Part shown: positions 43,254-52,071 of the stretch, in pieces
Layout of the letters: each line of letters begins with the position of its first letter
How positions within the stretch are numbered: position 1 is the first letter of the stretch
Source: JANQHS01 sp965227315
GTDB lineage: Bacteria; Bacteroidota; Bacteroidia; Cytophagales; CCMP332
Assembly (NCBI GenBank): GCA_965227315.1
Contig: OZ245737.1
Span: 1-64,000 of the forward strand
Length of the DNA: 64,000 nt
Direction of reading: 5' to 3'
Notes under the pieces: generated by a model
What the model was told of the DNA's origin: nothing
Database searches by the model: none
Seen by the model: only the letters and a program-made list of their open reading frames with translations
Program-made: the position numbers and the translations under genes

Positions 43254-44573
43254 ATGAATCATCAATTAAATCCCAAAATGAAAAAGATCTACTTAATCCT
43301 TTTGCTGGTGAATATTTCCATTGCCTCTTCTGCCCAATGGAGTGCCACCAACCTGACCCAGTCCAACATATTGACAATTACCGGGACCACGAGTCATAAT
43401 GGAGAACTATTGGCCATCGTTTTCAACGGCATCGGAGCAGACCTGTATCAGCTTGATCCCGGAAATACTTCCTGGACCCAAAAGTCCGTTCCTGGGGTGA
43501 ATGAGATTCCTCAGGCACTTGTCAGTGCAGGCTCTCAATTATACATGACCTCTATTGGTCTGGGATACGGCATGGTTTACAGGTCCGATGACAATGGATT
43601 GACTTATTCTCTGGATACGGTGGGTTTGCCGAAGTTTTTTAATGGCATTTCTTCTCCAATCGGGATCGACTACTTCAATGGAAAAGTTCTGGTAAATCTG
43701 GGTGCTGCGGGATACTGGCTGAAGGATACAGGTGCGACTCTTTGGGAGCACATAGACCCACCAACGTCCCTGAACGGCGGAGGAGACCCGATCTGTTTTT
43801 CAAATGATAGCCTTTATGCCCATGACAATTCAGGCGCGAACATCTTCTATGTTTCAGGAGACTACGGGCAAACCTGGTTTGAGAGAAACACTGATCTTCC
43901 TGCCTTTTTCGAGGGAGATCTGCTTGTGGCGAATGAAAGCAGTGGCAGGTTATATATGGCAGGATCAAAGGATGACGGAACGCAGTATGGCATTTATCTC
44001 TCTGACGACCATGGACATACTTGGTCAATAGCCGATCTGTCCGCCTTTATTGGGACAGATGTGCTTGGAGGTCAGCAAGAAGTAAGCGCCCTGTATGCGA
44101 ATGGAGGCGAAATATACATTGCCCTGGAAAATGATAAAGCCAACACAACTCCCGATGTATTAAGCTCTGAAAACGGAATCGCCTCACTTGACTATGATAC
44201 TCTGGGATTACTTACCGATCCTGCGGGCACCATCGAAGGAAGCCGAATTCTCAGACATGGTAGCAAGATAGCGCTGGCCTTGAATGTAAGAGATGTTTAC
44301 CTGGGTGATGTGGGTAGTACTAGTGCCATAATTGGCAACAGCGATAACTCCCGGCATGTCAGTGTCTACCCGAATCCGGTGAATGATCTGGCCCGCGTTA
44401 CGGCCGACTTTGAAATAGGCTCTATTGAACTGCAGAACGCGCAAGGCAAGACATTGATCATAAGCGAAGGGCATCAAATTGATGTCTCAAGCCTGCCTCA
44501 AGGAATGTACATCCTGAAAGTGATCGACAAAAACAAGCAATCGGTCGCCTCTAAAAGGATACTGAAGAATTGA
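43254..44573 (+). CDS. T9SS-exported protein with sialidase/Ycf48-like propeller repeats
   Basis: A 439-residue protein. Starting at 43254 (or the ATG at 43278, which gives the cleaner signal MKKIYLILLLVNISIASSAQ) it has BNR/Asp-box style repeats: YRSDDNGLTYS, VSGDYGQTWFE, LSDDHGHTWSIAD. Residues about 365-439 are a type IX sorting domain (SVYPNPVNDLARV ... GMYILKVIDKNKQ). Asp-box propellers occur in sialidases and photosystem assembly factors; no sialidase Arg triad is obvious, so a binding role is as likely. Confidence 0.78.
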   Translation: MNHQLNPKMKKIYLILLLVNISIASSAQWSATNLTQSNILTITGTTSHNGELLAIVFNGIGADLYQLDPGNTSWTQKSVPGVNEIPQALVSAGSQLYMTSIGLGYGMVYRSDDNGLTYSLDTVGLPKFFNGISSPIGIDYFNGKVLVNLGAAGYWLKDTGATLWEHIDPPTSLNGGGDPICFSNDSLYAHDNSGANIFYVSGDYGQTWFERNTDLPAFFEGDLLVANESSGRLYMAGSKDDGTQYGIYLSDDHGHTWSIADLSAFIGTDVLGGQQEVSALYANGGEIYIALENDKANTTPDVLSSENGIASLDYDTLGLLTDPAGTIEGSRILRHGSKIALALNVRDVYLGDVGSTSAIIGNSDNSRHVSVYPNPVNDLARVTADFEIGSIELQNAQGKTLIISEGHQIDVSSLPQGMYILKVIDKNKQSVASKRILKN

Positions 44574-44622
44574 AATATATACCTACAACCAGCGCGTTGA
44601 AATGCGCTTTATCCAAACTGTT

Positions 44623-46275
44623 ATGAAAAAATCAATCCTATCCTTAATGCTCATTGGTCTTGTCTGGTTGAACGGATTCAGCCAGGAAGACATGTCCGTG
44701 GACTGGACCGTAAAACTTGCGCACCAAAGCGACCTTTTTCGAGGTCTTGATGATTATGGAGAGAAGTATTGCTTCGGCGCTTCTGACAAGGAGATCACCG
44801 TTTTGAATAACAAGGACGGGAGCGTGCTCTGGACAGCCAAATACAAAGAAATGGCACCCAAGCTTCGCAAAGTAGACGAGATCATTCCTTTTTGGGATTC
44901 TCAGACCCTCTTTCTTTTTGACCGAAAGCTGGGCAAGGATCAGATCGCTTGTGTGGATGTTCTGAGCGGGGAATTGCTTTGGAATACAGACCAGTACCAG
45001 GACGTGAGTGAAGACAATGTGATATACATCTCGGAATTGGAGGCCTTTACGCTATCTCTGAAAGACCAATTCGTCATGATCAATGCCCGTACAGGAGCTG
45101 AGCTATGGTCTACTGCCAGATTCAAGGGGTCTGTCGGGAGATATAATCTCGTGGATGATGGCAACCTCGTACTCGTGAACTACAAGCCAACATATTTGGC
45201 CGCGCTTTTTGCCGGGTTTAAGAACCAGATTGTAAAGATCAACCCAAAAAACGGAGACATCCTATGGGAGAACTCCTATATGGGGATGGCCGAGAAGAAG
45301 GTCTGGACCAGAGAATCCCTGGTGGACATAGATGTGAGGGACGGAAAGGTGTTTTTATTCCTCAATGGATTGCAGGTCTATGATTATGCCTCGGGGACAA
45401 ACCTTTGGTCAGCAGCATATGACTATACGATCGACGTGATCAAGGCTCCCAGCGGAGCGAAGAAGTTTGGCGTCTATGGAGCGGTCGCAAACCCGGTGAT
45501 CGATGGAAATGACCTGTACATGGTCAATTTCGAAAGCGCCAAAAAGCAGAAGATCCAGAAGTACGATCTTAATTCGGGAAAACTTCTTTGGACTGGCCCG
45601 GAGATCAAGGAAGCCAAGGCAATTCCAAACATGTATGTTGCCAACGGAAGGGTGGTCATTCAACAAGGGGGAACGGTTGAAGCTCAGGCCTACATTGAAA
45701 CAAAAACCAAAAATGCGGATGGTTCTGTGACCATCAATTATGAGTGGCGCCTTTGGTACCCCAATGTCAAACCTTATGGTGTTCAGGCTTTCGATACAAA
45801 GGATGGATCATTGGTATATGATTCGGAAAGGTTTAAAAAGGGGATTACAAACATTTTGGTCCAGGACAAAAACCTCATGGTATGCAGCGGTAAAGCGCTC
45901 TATAATCTCGATGTGGTCACCGGATCGGATAATTATGAAATACCTCTGGCTGATGACGGAATAGGACTTGCAACTGAGATCCTGGAATACAAGGGTGATA
46001 TACTTGTGGTTGGAGAGAAGGGCGTAGCGAAACACAATATGACCGATGGGAAACTGAAGTCCTCAAGCAAGTACAAGAAGTCCAATTACCTCGGGATTGT
46101 AGGCAGAACCATTCTGCTTCAGACCTCGAACAAGGATGTCGCCTGCTTTGATGCTGAATCATGTGCCCATAAAAGATACAATGCCAAAAAAGATGCTACG
46201 GCGATGTTGTCAAGAGACGGTGAACAGGCCTTTGTTTGGGAAAAGAAGAATATATCAATGCTGAAAACACATTAG
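44623..46275 (+). CDS. Exported PQQ-type beta-propeller repeat protein
   Basis: About 550 residues from the ATG at 44623, which gives a typical signal peptide (MKKSILSLMLIGLVWLNGFSQ); the ATG at 44602 is an alternative. Repeats with the PQQ-propeller pattern are clear: NKDGSVLWTAKY, LSGELLWNTDQ, ARTGAELWSTARF, KNGDILWENSY, YASGTNLWSAAY, LNSGKLLWTGP. No calcium/PQQ active-site residues can be recognised, so it could be a BamB-like scaffold or a binding protein. Last gene of the exported-protein run; a terminator follows. Confidence 0.78.
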   Translation: MKKSILSLMLIGLVWLNGFSQEDMSVDWTVKLAHQSDLFRGLDDYGEKYCFGASDKEITVLNNKDGSVLWTAKYKEMAPKLRKVDEIIPFWDSQTLFLFDRKLGKDQIACVDVLSGELLWNTDQYQDVSEDNVIYISELEAFTLSLKDQFVMINARTGAELWSTARFKGSVGRYNLVDDGNLVLVNYKPTYLAALFAGFKNQIVKINPKNGDILWENSYMGMAEKKVWTRESLVDIDVRDGKVFLFLNGLQVYDYASGTNLWSAAYDYTIDVIKAPSGAKKFGVYGAVANPVIDGNDLYMVNFESAKKQKIQKYDLNSGKLLWTGPEIKEAKAIPNMYVANGRVVIQQGGTVEAQAYIETKTKNADGSVTINYEWRLWYPNVKPYGVQAFDTKDGSLVYDSERFKKGITNILVQDKNLMVCSGKALYNLDVVTGSDNYEIPLADDGIGLATEILEYKGDILVVGEKGVAKHNMTDGKLKSSSKYKKSNYLGIVGRTILLQTSNKDVACFDAESCAHKRYNAKKDATAMLSRDGEQAFVWEKKNISMLKTH

Positions 46276-46321
46276 ATCAAGTTTTTGGTAGATTGCCTTT
46301 TACAGTAGCAATTAGTAAGCT

Positions 46322-46355
46322 AAAGACCCTTCATTTTGTTGGGTCTTTTCTTTTC
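46322..46355 (+). terminator. Rho-independent terminator after the propeller operon
   Basis: AAAGACCC and GGGTCTTT form an 8-bp stem with an 11-nt loop, followed by a T-rich tail (tcttttc). It separates the exported-protein genes from the downstream kinase gene on the same strand. Confidence 0.75.
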
Positions 46356-46399
46356 TCGAAAATTCCACTTATTTAAGGTCATACAGCTTGCACCGATCT

Positions 46400-49363
46400 A
46401 TGACATTCTACCGGGCATTGTCTCAGATACCTCTGCTTTTTTTGATCCCGTTATTCCTGATGGGACAAGGCGAAACCTCGCTTTTTGAGTTTGGAATTCC
46501 AAGTATTCAGAATTATGAGCCATCTGACTATGGTGGGCATTCACAGGTCTGGGATATAGCCCAGGACCCTTCGGGAAGAATGTTCTTTGGAAATGGAAAT
46601 GGTGTAATGATCTATGACGGCAAGAACTGGAATATTGTCCCTTCTTCCTCCAGGGGTATGGTCAGGAGGTTGGGTGTGGATGAGAAGGGCAGAGGGTTTT
46701 GTGCCGGTGCGGGCGATTTTGGTTTTTTGGAAAGAGATGAACTCGGAGGCTTTGTTTTTAGATCTCTCACCGATCAATTGGATGAGTCTACTACCTTGCC
46801 ATATCTGCGTGAGCAGCTAATTCTTGATGATGACGTTCTGTTTTTCTCGAGTTCAAGAATCCTGAACTGGGACATGAGTGAAGGTATCCTCGAGCAAGTA
46901 GAATCAGAGGATAATTTCCTTCATCTCTTTTCATGGAGGGGCAATGCCTACTCAAGTCTAAAGGAGAGCAAGCAGATCATGATGCTTTCCGGAAGCGACC
47001 ATGAGTTGATCGATGCTCCCTGGCAATTGAATGGGGGTGAGAGAATAAGGAGGCTCATAGAAGCCGATGAATTCGAGATCCTTTGGACGACTGATAAGCT
47101 TCTGTTGGTGAATGGAGAAGGCGAAACAATCCTTTCCCAAGAGATCGCACATCTTTTTGAACAGAAATATGTCAATGATGTGAAGCTGTTCAGCAATAAT
47201 AAGATCGCTGTGGGAACAGATGACGGCCTGGTCATCCTGGATCTGGGAGGAGAAATTCTTTTATGGTTGAGGGAGAGTGATGGACTGGTGAGCCGCAGGA
47301 TCCATTTTCTTATGGAGGATATGGAAGGAAACCTATGGGTAAGTACGGATCTGGGAATATCGAAGATCAGATTTCAGGTTCCGTTTAGATACTTCGATAC
47401 AAGGAAGGGAATACCCGGCATTATCAACGATGTCATACGCAAAGGCAATATGCTGATCGTTTCAGGTCATGAAGGAATATACTTCAATACCGGAGAGGAT
47501 CAATTTCAACCTCTGTTTGAACCAAACTTTGAGGCGTTCAAGATCATAGATATGGGAAATGAACTCCTGATCGCCTCGCCTTTCGGGATCTTTTCCTTTG
47601 ACTATGGAAAAAGGCAACTGGATAAAATATTGCCCTTTCATGCCTATAAGGTTTTTGCCTCCCGGGTTTTCCCAAATCGTGTTTATATATGCTCTACCGA
47701 AGGTCTGAAATCAATTCAATGGGTCAATGGAAGAGTAAGTGGTCTCCGGGATCTTTCCGGCTATGTGCCGGATTTTGTGAGATTTATCGAGGAAGATGAA
47801 GAGGGGAATCTCTGGTTGGGGTCGACTTTGAATCCCCTTTATTTCTTAGAGATGGATGATCCGGAACCTCGGGTACAAAAGTTCACAGAGAAAAACGGGC
47901 TTCCGGTCAGCGAGATCAAGATCAACAAGATCTTTAGCCAATATCTGTTTTCCAGCTTGAATGGCATATTTCAATACAATGGATCTTCTTTTAGCCGACA
48001 TCCTGATTTTTTGAAAGACACCCTCATGGTACCATATATTCTCGAAAGCAAATCTTCAGGCAGGGCCTACCTTCTTTATGGAAATACTCCGTTTATGTCG
48101 ATCAAAGCTTATGATCTTCAAGGAGATAACTTCCTTAAAATGAAAATCCCGGAACTCTCGACATTCCAGTCCTCAGGCCTTTGGGTTGCCAGGGAGGATA
48201 ACGAGAAATTGATTTGGATGGCTACGACTGATGGCCTGATCGCCTATGACCAAACAATGAAGACCAGGCCCGTTAAACCGGAGTTGTTTTTGACTGCTTT
48301 GACAGCTGGTGACTCCATCCTTATAAAAAACTGGCCTGCTTCCTGGGGAAACATTCGGAACCAGCCCTTGCAAATCAGGCCTGAAAGCAACTTTGTCAGA
48401 GCTGATTTTTCCTGTCCAAGTTATACCGATGAGTACCAAAATCAGTACCGATTCAGATTGGATGGGCTTGACAAAGAATGGTCGGAGTGGACAACCTCAT
48501 CGGGAAAAGAGTATTCCGGATTGGCTGAAGGTGATTATATTCTCTATGCTCAGGGACGAAACCTTCTTGGATATGAAACCGCTATTCAAAAATTGCCCTT
48601 CATTGTATTTCCACCATGGTACCGCGCTACATGGTTTTTGGTTGCTACGAGCTTTGTCGTTCTGTTCACCATAACCTTTTTTACAAGGTATTACTCACGA
48701 ATTGCCCTTAAAAGGCGGGTACGAGAGCTCGAGCTTAAGGAGAAGATCAGGGTTGAAAGAGAAAGGATCTCCAGCAATCTTCATGATCACGTAGGGGCTC
48801 AGTTGACCTCGATCATTTCAGGGATCAAAGTGACAGAAAAATTGGAAAGCATCAGACAGGACAAGGGCGCCAAGAAACTATTGGAATCCTTAAAGGATGA
48901 TGCGGAAGAGAGCATGTCCAATCTCAGGGATACAATTTGGACCCTGAACAAGGAGGCGATCAACCTGGGCAATTTCTTCGATGAAATAGAATCGGATCTT
49001 GGAAAACTCACCCAATACACCGATTTGATGTTGAGTATTGAGAATGGCGCTGACCTAAAGATTCCCCTGAACCCAAACTTCGCCTTTAACCTCAAGCAGG
49101 TTCTGAAAGAGGCAATTCACAATGTGATCAAACATGCCGAAGCCTCTGAAGCGAAGGTATGTGTTCAGCCCGTTGATGGAACAAAGTCGGGATTTTCTAT
49201 TCTGATCGCAGATGATGGAAAGGGGTTCGATCCGGAGGCGGCCATTGAATCTGCCGGCCATTATGGTTTAAAAAATATGGCGAACAGGATACGTAAATTA
49301 GGTGGAGAACTCAAAATCGACAGCAGGCCCGGAGATGGTGTGAAGATTATGATACGCTTATGA
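46400..49363 (+). CDS. Sensor histidine kinase with two-component-regulator propeller and Y_Y_Y domain
   Basis: From ATG 46400 (a TTG lies four codons earlier) 987 residues. A signal peptide (LLFLIPLFLMGQG) leads to periplasmic propeller repeats (VWDIAQDPSGRMFFGNGNGV, LMEDMEGNLWVSTDLGISK, IEEDEEGNLWLGSTLNPLYF) and a Y_Y_Y domain ending near 720 (YRFRLDGLDKEWSEWTTSS). One membrane helix (about 735-755) precedes a HisKA_3 domain with His795 (SNLHDHVGAQL) and HATPase_c (HNVIKHAEA, DDGKGFD). HisKA_3 kinases pair with NarL-type regulators such as the one 63 bp downstream. There is no receiver or DNA-binding domain fused to it. Confidence 0.93.
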   Translation: MTFYRALSQIPLLFLIPLFLMGQGETSLFEFGIPSIQNYEPSDYGGHSQVWDIAQDPSGRMFFGNGNGVMIYDGKNWNIVPSSSRGMVRRLGVDEKGRGFCAGAGDFGFLERDELGGFVFRSLTDQLDESTTLPYLREQLILDDDVLFFSSSRILNWDMSEGILEQVESEDNFLHLFSWRGNAYSSLKESKQIMMLSGSDHELIDAPWQLNGGERIRRLIEADEFEILWTTDKLLLVNGEGETILSQEIAHLFEQKYVNDVKLFSNNKIAVGTDDGLVILDLGGEILLWLRESDGLVSRRIHFLMEDMEGNLWVSTDLGISKIRFQVPFRYFDTRKGIPGIINDVIRKGNMLIVSGHEGIYFNTGEDQFQPLFEPNFEAFKIIDMGNELLIASPFGIFSFDYGKRQLDKILPFHAYKVFASRVFPNRVYICSTEGLKSIQWVNGRVSGLRDLSGYVPDFVRFIEEDEEGNLWLGSTLNPLYFLEMDDPEPRVQKFTEKNGLPVSEIKINKIFSQYLFSSLNGIFQYNGSSFSRHPDFLKDTLMVPYILESKSSGRAYLLYGNTPFMSIKAYDLQGDNFLKMKIPELSTFQSSGLWVAREDNEKLIWMATTDGLIAYDQTMKTRPVKPELFLTALTAGDSILIKNWPASWGNIRNQPLQIRPESNFVRADFSCPSYTDEYQNQYRFRLDGLDKEWSEWTTSSGKEYSGLAEGDYILYAQGRNLLGYETAIQKLPFIVFPPWYRATWFLVATSFVVLFTITFFTRYYSRIALKRRVRELELKEKIRVERERISSNLHDHVGAQLTSIISGIKVTEKLESIRQDKGAKKLLESLKDDAEESMSNLRDTIWTLNKEAINLGNFFDEIESDLGKLTQYTDLMLSIENGADLKIPLNPNFAFNLKQVLKEAIHNVIKHAEASEAKVCVQPVDGTKSGFSILIADDGKGFDPEAAIESAGHYGLKNMANRIRKLGGELKIDSRPGDGVKIMIRL

Positions 49364-49366
49364 AGA

Positions 49367-49382
49367 TACCTCCATTGGGGTA
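49367..49382. promoter_or_regulatory. Second NarL-type palindrome, before the response regulator gene
   Basis: TACCTCCATTGGGGTA agrees at 13 of 16 positions with the site at 41608 and at 14 of 16 with the palindrome TACCCCAATTGGGGTA. As there, a TTG follows at once (49383-49385). A weak -7 region (T-rich, near 49406) lies 20 bp further on. It starts 4 bp after the kinase stop, so it would drive the response regulator separately, perhaps by autoregulation. Confidence 0.5.
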
Positions 49383-49426
49383 TTGGGAATGCAGGCCTGG
49401 TACAATTTTTTTACGGAAAGCTTAGG

Positions 49427-50089
49427 ATGTCCATAAAGATCGCATTGGTTGAAGATAACCCCTCTTTACAGAGAAGGTTTTTGCAGAATTTTGCATTCTA
49501 TGAAGAGATCGAGGTACTGTTTTACAGCATCTCAGGTGAAGATTTTCTGGAAAAACTTGAGAATTACAGGTCTGAAGATGCAGAACTTCCGGAAATCGTA
49601 CTCATGGATATTGAACTGCCGGGAATATCGGGTATTGATACCACGCTGGCCCTGAAAGAGAATTATCCCCAGGTAGAGGTGATGATGATCACTGTTTTCG
49701 AGGATGAAGAAAAGATCATGGACTCGCTCAGATCGGGGGCCTCAGGTTACCTGCTCAAGGATGAGCCACCTGATTTCATTGTCAGTGCCATTCAGGATCT
49801 AAAAAAGGGTGGTGCCCCCATGACCTCAAAAATTGCAAGAAAAATTATTGGCTCGATCCGGAATCCTTCCGACAAAGAAATTAATGTTGAACCGGGTTTT
49901 GACCTTTCCGAGCGAGAGGTTGAGATCATCAAATTACTGGTAGAGGGTGGGTCATATACCACTATAGCAGAGAGCTTGTTTATCAGTCCTCATACAGTGA
50001 AAACGCATATCAAAAACGTCTATAAGAAGATGCATGTGCACAGCAAAGCATCACTGGTAAAGATGGCTATAAAAAAGGGCATCATCTGA
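49427..50089 (+). CDS. NarL/LuxR-type response regulator
   Basis: A 220-residue protein. The receiver domain (1-125) has the acidic pair Glu9-Asp10, phosphorylated Asp61 (VLMDIELPG), a Thr in MMITVF and the Lys in GYLLKDE. The LuxR-type helix-turn-helix at about 155-215 is LSEREVEIIKLLVEGGSYTT with ISPHTVKTHIKNVYKKMHV. It should be phosphorylated by the upstream HisKA_3 kinase and bind the palindromes in front of its own gene and of the propeller operon. The 3' end overlaps the convergent dehydratase gene by 8 bp. Confidence 0.95.
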   Translation: MSIKIALVEDNPSLQRRFLQNFAFYEEIEVLFYSISGEDFLEKLENYRSEDAELPEIVLMDIELPGISGIDTTLALKENYPQVEVMMITVFEDEEKIMDSLRSGASGYLLKDEPPDFIVSAIQDLKKGGAPMTSKIARKIIGSIRNPSDKEINVEPGFDLSEREVEIIKLLVEGGSYTTIAESLFISPHTVKTHIKNVYKKMHVHSKASLVKMAIKKGII

Positions 50090-51089
50090 TCAGGAAACCC
50101 TCAGCAAGGGGATCTGCTTCGTCTATAATGAACTCGTGTTTGCCTGTTAGAAATGCCTGGCCCGAGACTTCGGGAATTATTGCCGGAATGCCATGAAACT
50201 CAACCTCTCGCAGGGCTTTGACGCAGAAACCGGTTCCGATGATGCTTTCGATCTCAATTTCTTCACCCAAGCGTACATCACCGTTCAGGTGATGATAGGC
50301 AATCCTTGAACTCACGCCGGTTCCTGTGGGGCTTCTGTCGATTTCACCATCGGCGAAAACACATACGTTCCGGCTATGCACATTGCCCGATTCGGAAGGG
50401 CCAATAAAGATAACGCCATACAAAAAAGCCAGGTCGTTCGACAAGGGATGCGAGATCTCGGTTTCCTTCATGATCCTTTCCTTGATCTTCATCCCAAACG
50501 TCCTTATCGCGTTTCCGTTATCCGTGTTTAGTTCAAGCCCGATGGATGGGGCGTCAATGAGAGCATAAAAAGCACCACCATATGCCAACTGATATTCCAC
50601 CTTGCCAATCTCATCTACATGGGTTTCAAGATCGGTTTGGAAAACATATGAAGGAACATTTTCAAAGCCTATGTGGAGTCTGTTTCCTTGGGTGTAGGCT
50701 CTGATCAAGATCTGTCCTGCCGGCGTGTCGGCCATGACACCTTTTTCGAACCTCTCCTTAGTGATCTTACCGCTTTCGATCAAGTAGGTGCCCATGGCGA
50801 TTACCGCATGACCGCACATGGTACTATAGCCCTCGTTGTGCATGAAGATCATTCCGAAGTCCGAATCCTCTCTCTCTGGATCGACGGGCAGACAGGCGTA
50901 CATGTCGAAATGCCCTCGAGGCTCGAATATCAAACCTGTCCTTAGAAAGTCGAGGTTTTCAATAAGGAATTGGCGCTTCTCAAGAATGGTTTTGCCCGGC
51001 AACTCGGGGTAGCCTTCGACGATGATCCTCAGTGGCTCACCACCTGTATGATAGTCTACGGTTTTGATCGTTTTGAATGCCTTTCCCAA
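50082..51089 (-). CDS. Trans-3-hydroxy-L-proline dehydratase (proline racemase family)
   Basis: A 335-residue protein. The first active-site residue is Cys92 (TMCGHAVIAMGT), but the second position is Thr255 (DRSPTGTGVSSR). The Cys/Thr pair is the known mark of trans-3-hydroxy-L-proline dehydratases, such as the human enzyme, which remove water to give pyrroline-2-carboxylate. The opening KTIKTVDYHTGGEPLRI also fits that branch. It uses a TTG start (no ATG before the conserved start). The pyrroline-2-carboxylate reductase expected downstream is not in the window. Confidence 0.88.
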   Translation of the reverse strand: MGKAFKTIKTVDYHTGGEPLRIIVEGYPELPGKTILEKRQFLIENLDFLRTGLIFEPRGHFDMYACLPVDPEREDSDFGMIFMHNEGYSTMCGHAVIAMGTYLIESGKITKERFEKGVMADTPAGQILIRAYTQGNRLHIGFENVPSYVFQTDLETHVDEIGKVEYQLAYGGAFYALIDAPSIGLELNTDNGNAIRTFGMKIKERIMKETEISHPLSNDLAFLYGVIFIGPSESGNVHSRNVCVFADGEIDRSPTGTGVSSRIAYHHLNGDVRLGEEIEIESIIGTGFCVKALREVEFHGIPAIIPEVSGQAFLTGKHEFIIDEADPLAEGFLIR

Positions 51090-51156
51090 AGGTTTGTTTT
51101 TCGTTTTTTAGTCGGTAGGAAATACTATTTTAGGCAAAATTTAACCCCCCAAGAAT

Positions 51157-51951
51157 ATGAAATATGTTTTCAACTTTTTCCTAGCCGCATTTCTCTGTTT
51201 GAGCTTTTCGGTTTCAGGGCAACAATATGTCAAAAAGATCCTGAACAAAGGTGAACTCAAGGTAGGTATGACAGGTACTCAACCGCCATTCAGCGTTCGT
51301 TCAAAATCAGATGAATTGATCGGTTATGAGGTTGATATTGCAAAGTACCTGGCAGAAGCGATTGGTGTGGAGCTTGTGATCGAAGAGATGGAATTTTCTC
51401 AATTGCTGGACGCTTTGGAAAAAGGAACGGTTGACATGGTGATGTCTGGCATGACGATCACGCCCAAAAGAAATACGAAAGTTGCCTTCGCCGGGCCTCA
51501 TATGATCGCAGGAAAATCCTTGTTGACCAAATCCGATATCTATTCAAAGACCAAGAACACCGATGAGATCAATACAGAAGGCATCCGTGTCGCGGCGTTG
51601 GCAAGTTCGACGAGCGAAGAGTTTGCCAAGGGTTATCTTCCCAAAACAAAGCTGACCACGGTTCAGGATTATGATGAAGGAATTCAAATGGTGATCGACG
51701 GGAAAGTGGATGTGATGGTTGCGGATTATTCCATCTGTGCCTATTCGGTTTTAATGTATCAGGAAGATGGACTCGTGACCCTGGAAAATCCATTGACTAT
51801 CGAGCCTCTGGGCATTGCATTGCCCCCGGATGATGCTCTATACATCAATCTCGTTCAGAATTACCTGATGAATCTCGAATTGTCGGGTCTGTTGCTCAGG
51901 ACCGAGGCCAAGTGGTTCGAGGATGGGACATGGTTGCTACAGGTGAAATAA
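51157..51951 (+). CDS. Amino-acid-type ABC transporter substrate-binding protein (SBP family 3)
   Basis: A 264-residue periplasmic protein with a signal peptide (FNFFLAAFLCLSFSVSGQ). ILNKGELKVGMTGTQPPFSV, GYEVDIAKYLAEAIGVELV and DMVMSGMTITPKRNTKVAF are typical of family 3 binding proteins for polar amino acids. No permease or ATPase gene is adjacent, so it could be an orphan receptor or work with a remote transporter. It is divergent from the hydroxyproline dehydratase gene, with 67 bp between starts, so hydroxyproline or proline is a reasonable ligand guess. Confidence 0.85.
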   Translation: MKYVFNFFLAAFLCLSFSVSGQQYVKKILNKGELKVGMTGTQPPFSVRSKSDELIGYEVDIAKYLAEAIGVELVIEEMEFSQLLDALEKGTVDMVMSGMTITPKRNTKVAFAGPHMIAGKSLLTKSDIYSKTKNTDEINTEGIRVAALASSTSEEFAKGYLPKTKLTTVQDYDEGIQMVIDGKVDVMVADYSICAYSVLMYQEDGLVTLENPLTIEPLGIALPPDDALYINLVQNYLMNLELSGLLLRTEAKWFEDGTWLLQVK

Positions 51952-51979
51952 GCCGCTCATAATCTCTCAGGCATCAGGA

Positions 51980-52014
51980 AACCTTCGCCATTATAGCGGG
52001 GGTTTTTTGTTTTG
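51980..52014 (+). terminator. Rho-independent terminator after the binding protein gene
   Basis: AACCTTCGC and GCGGGGGTT pair over 9 bp (two G-U) around a 7-nt loop and run into a T tract (ttttttgtttt). It lies between the plus-strand binding protein and the convergent bestrophin gene. Confidence 0.7.
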
Positions 52015-52071
52015 GCATAACCTAAGATTGACTGCTTACAGAATTCCTGTTTCAATCGCCCGAGGAAGGGA

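Noticed and set aside
45756..45763. TACCCCAA half-site resembling the NarL-type motif
   Set aside because: Only one half is present and it lies within the coding sequence of the PQQ-type gene.
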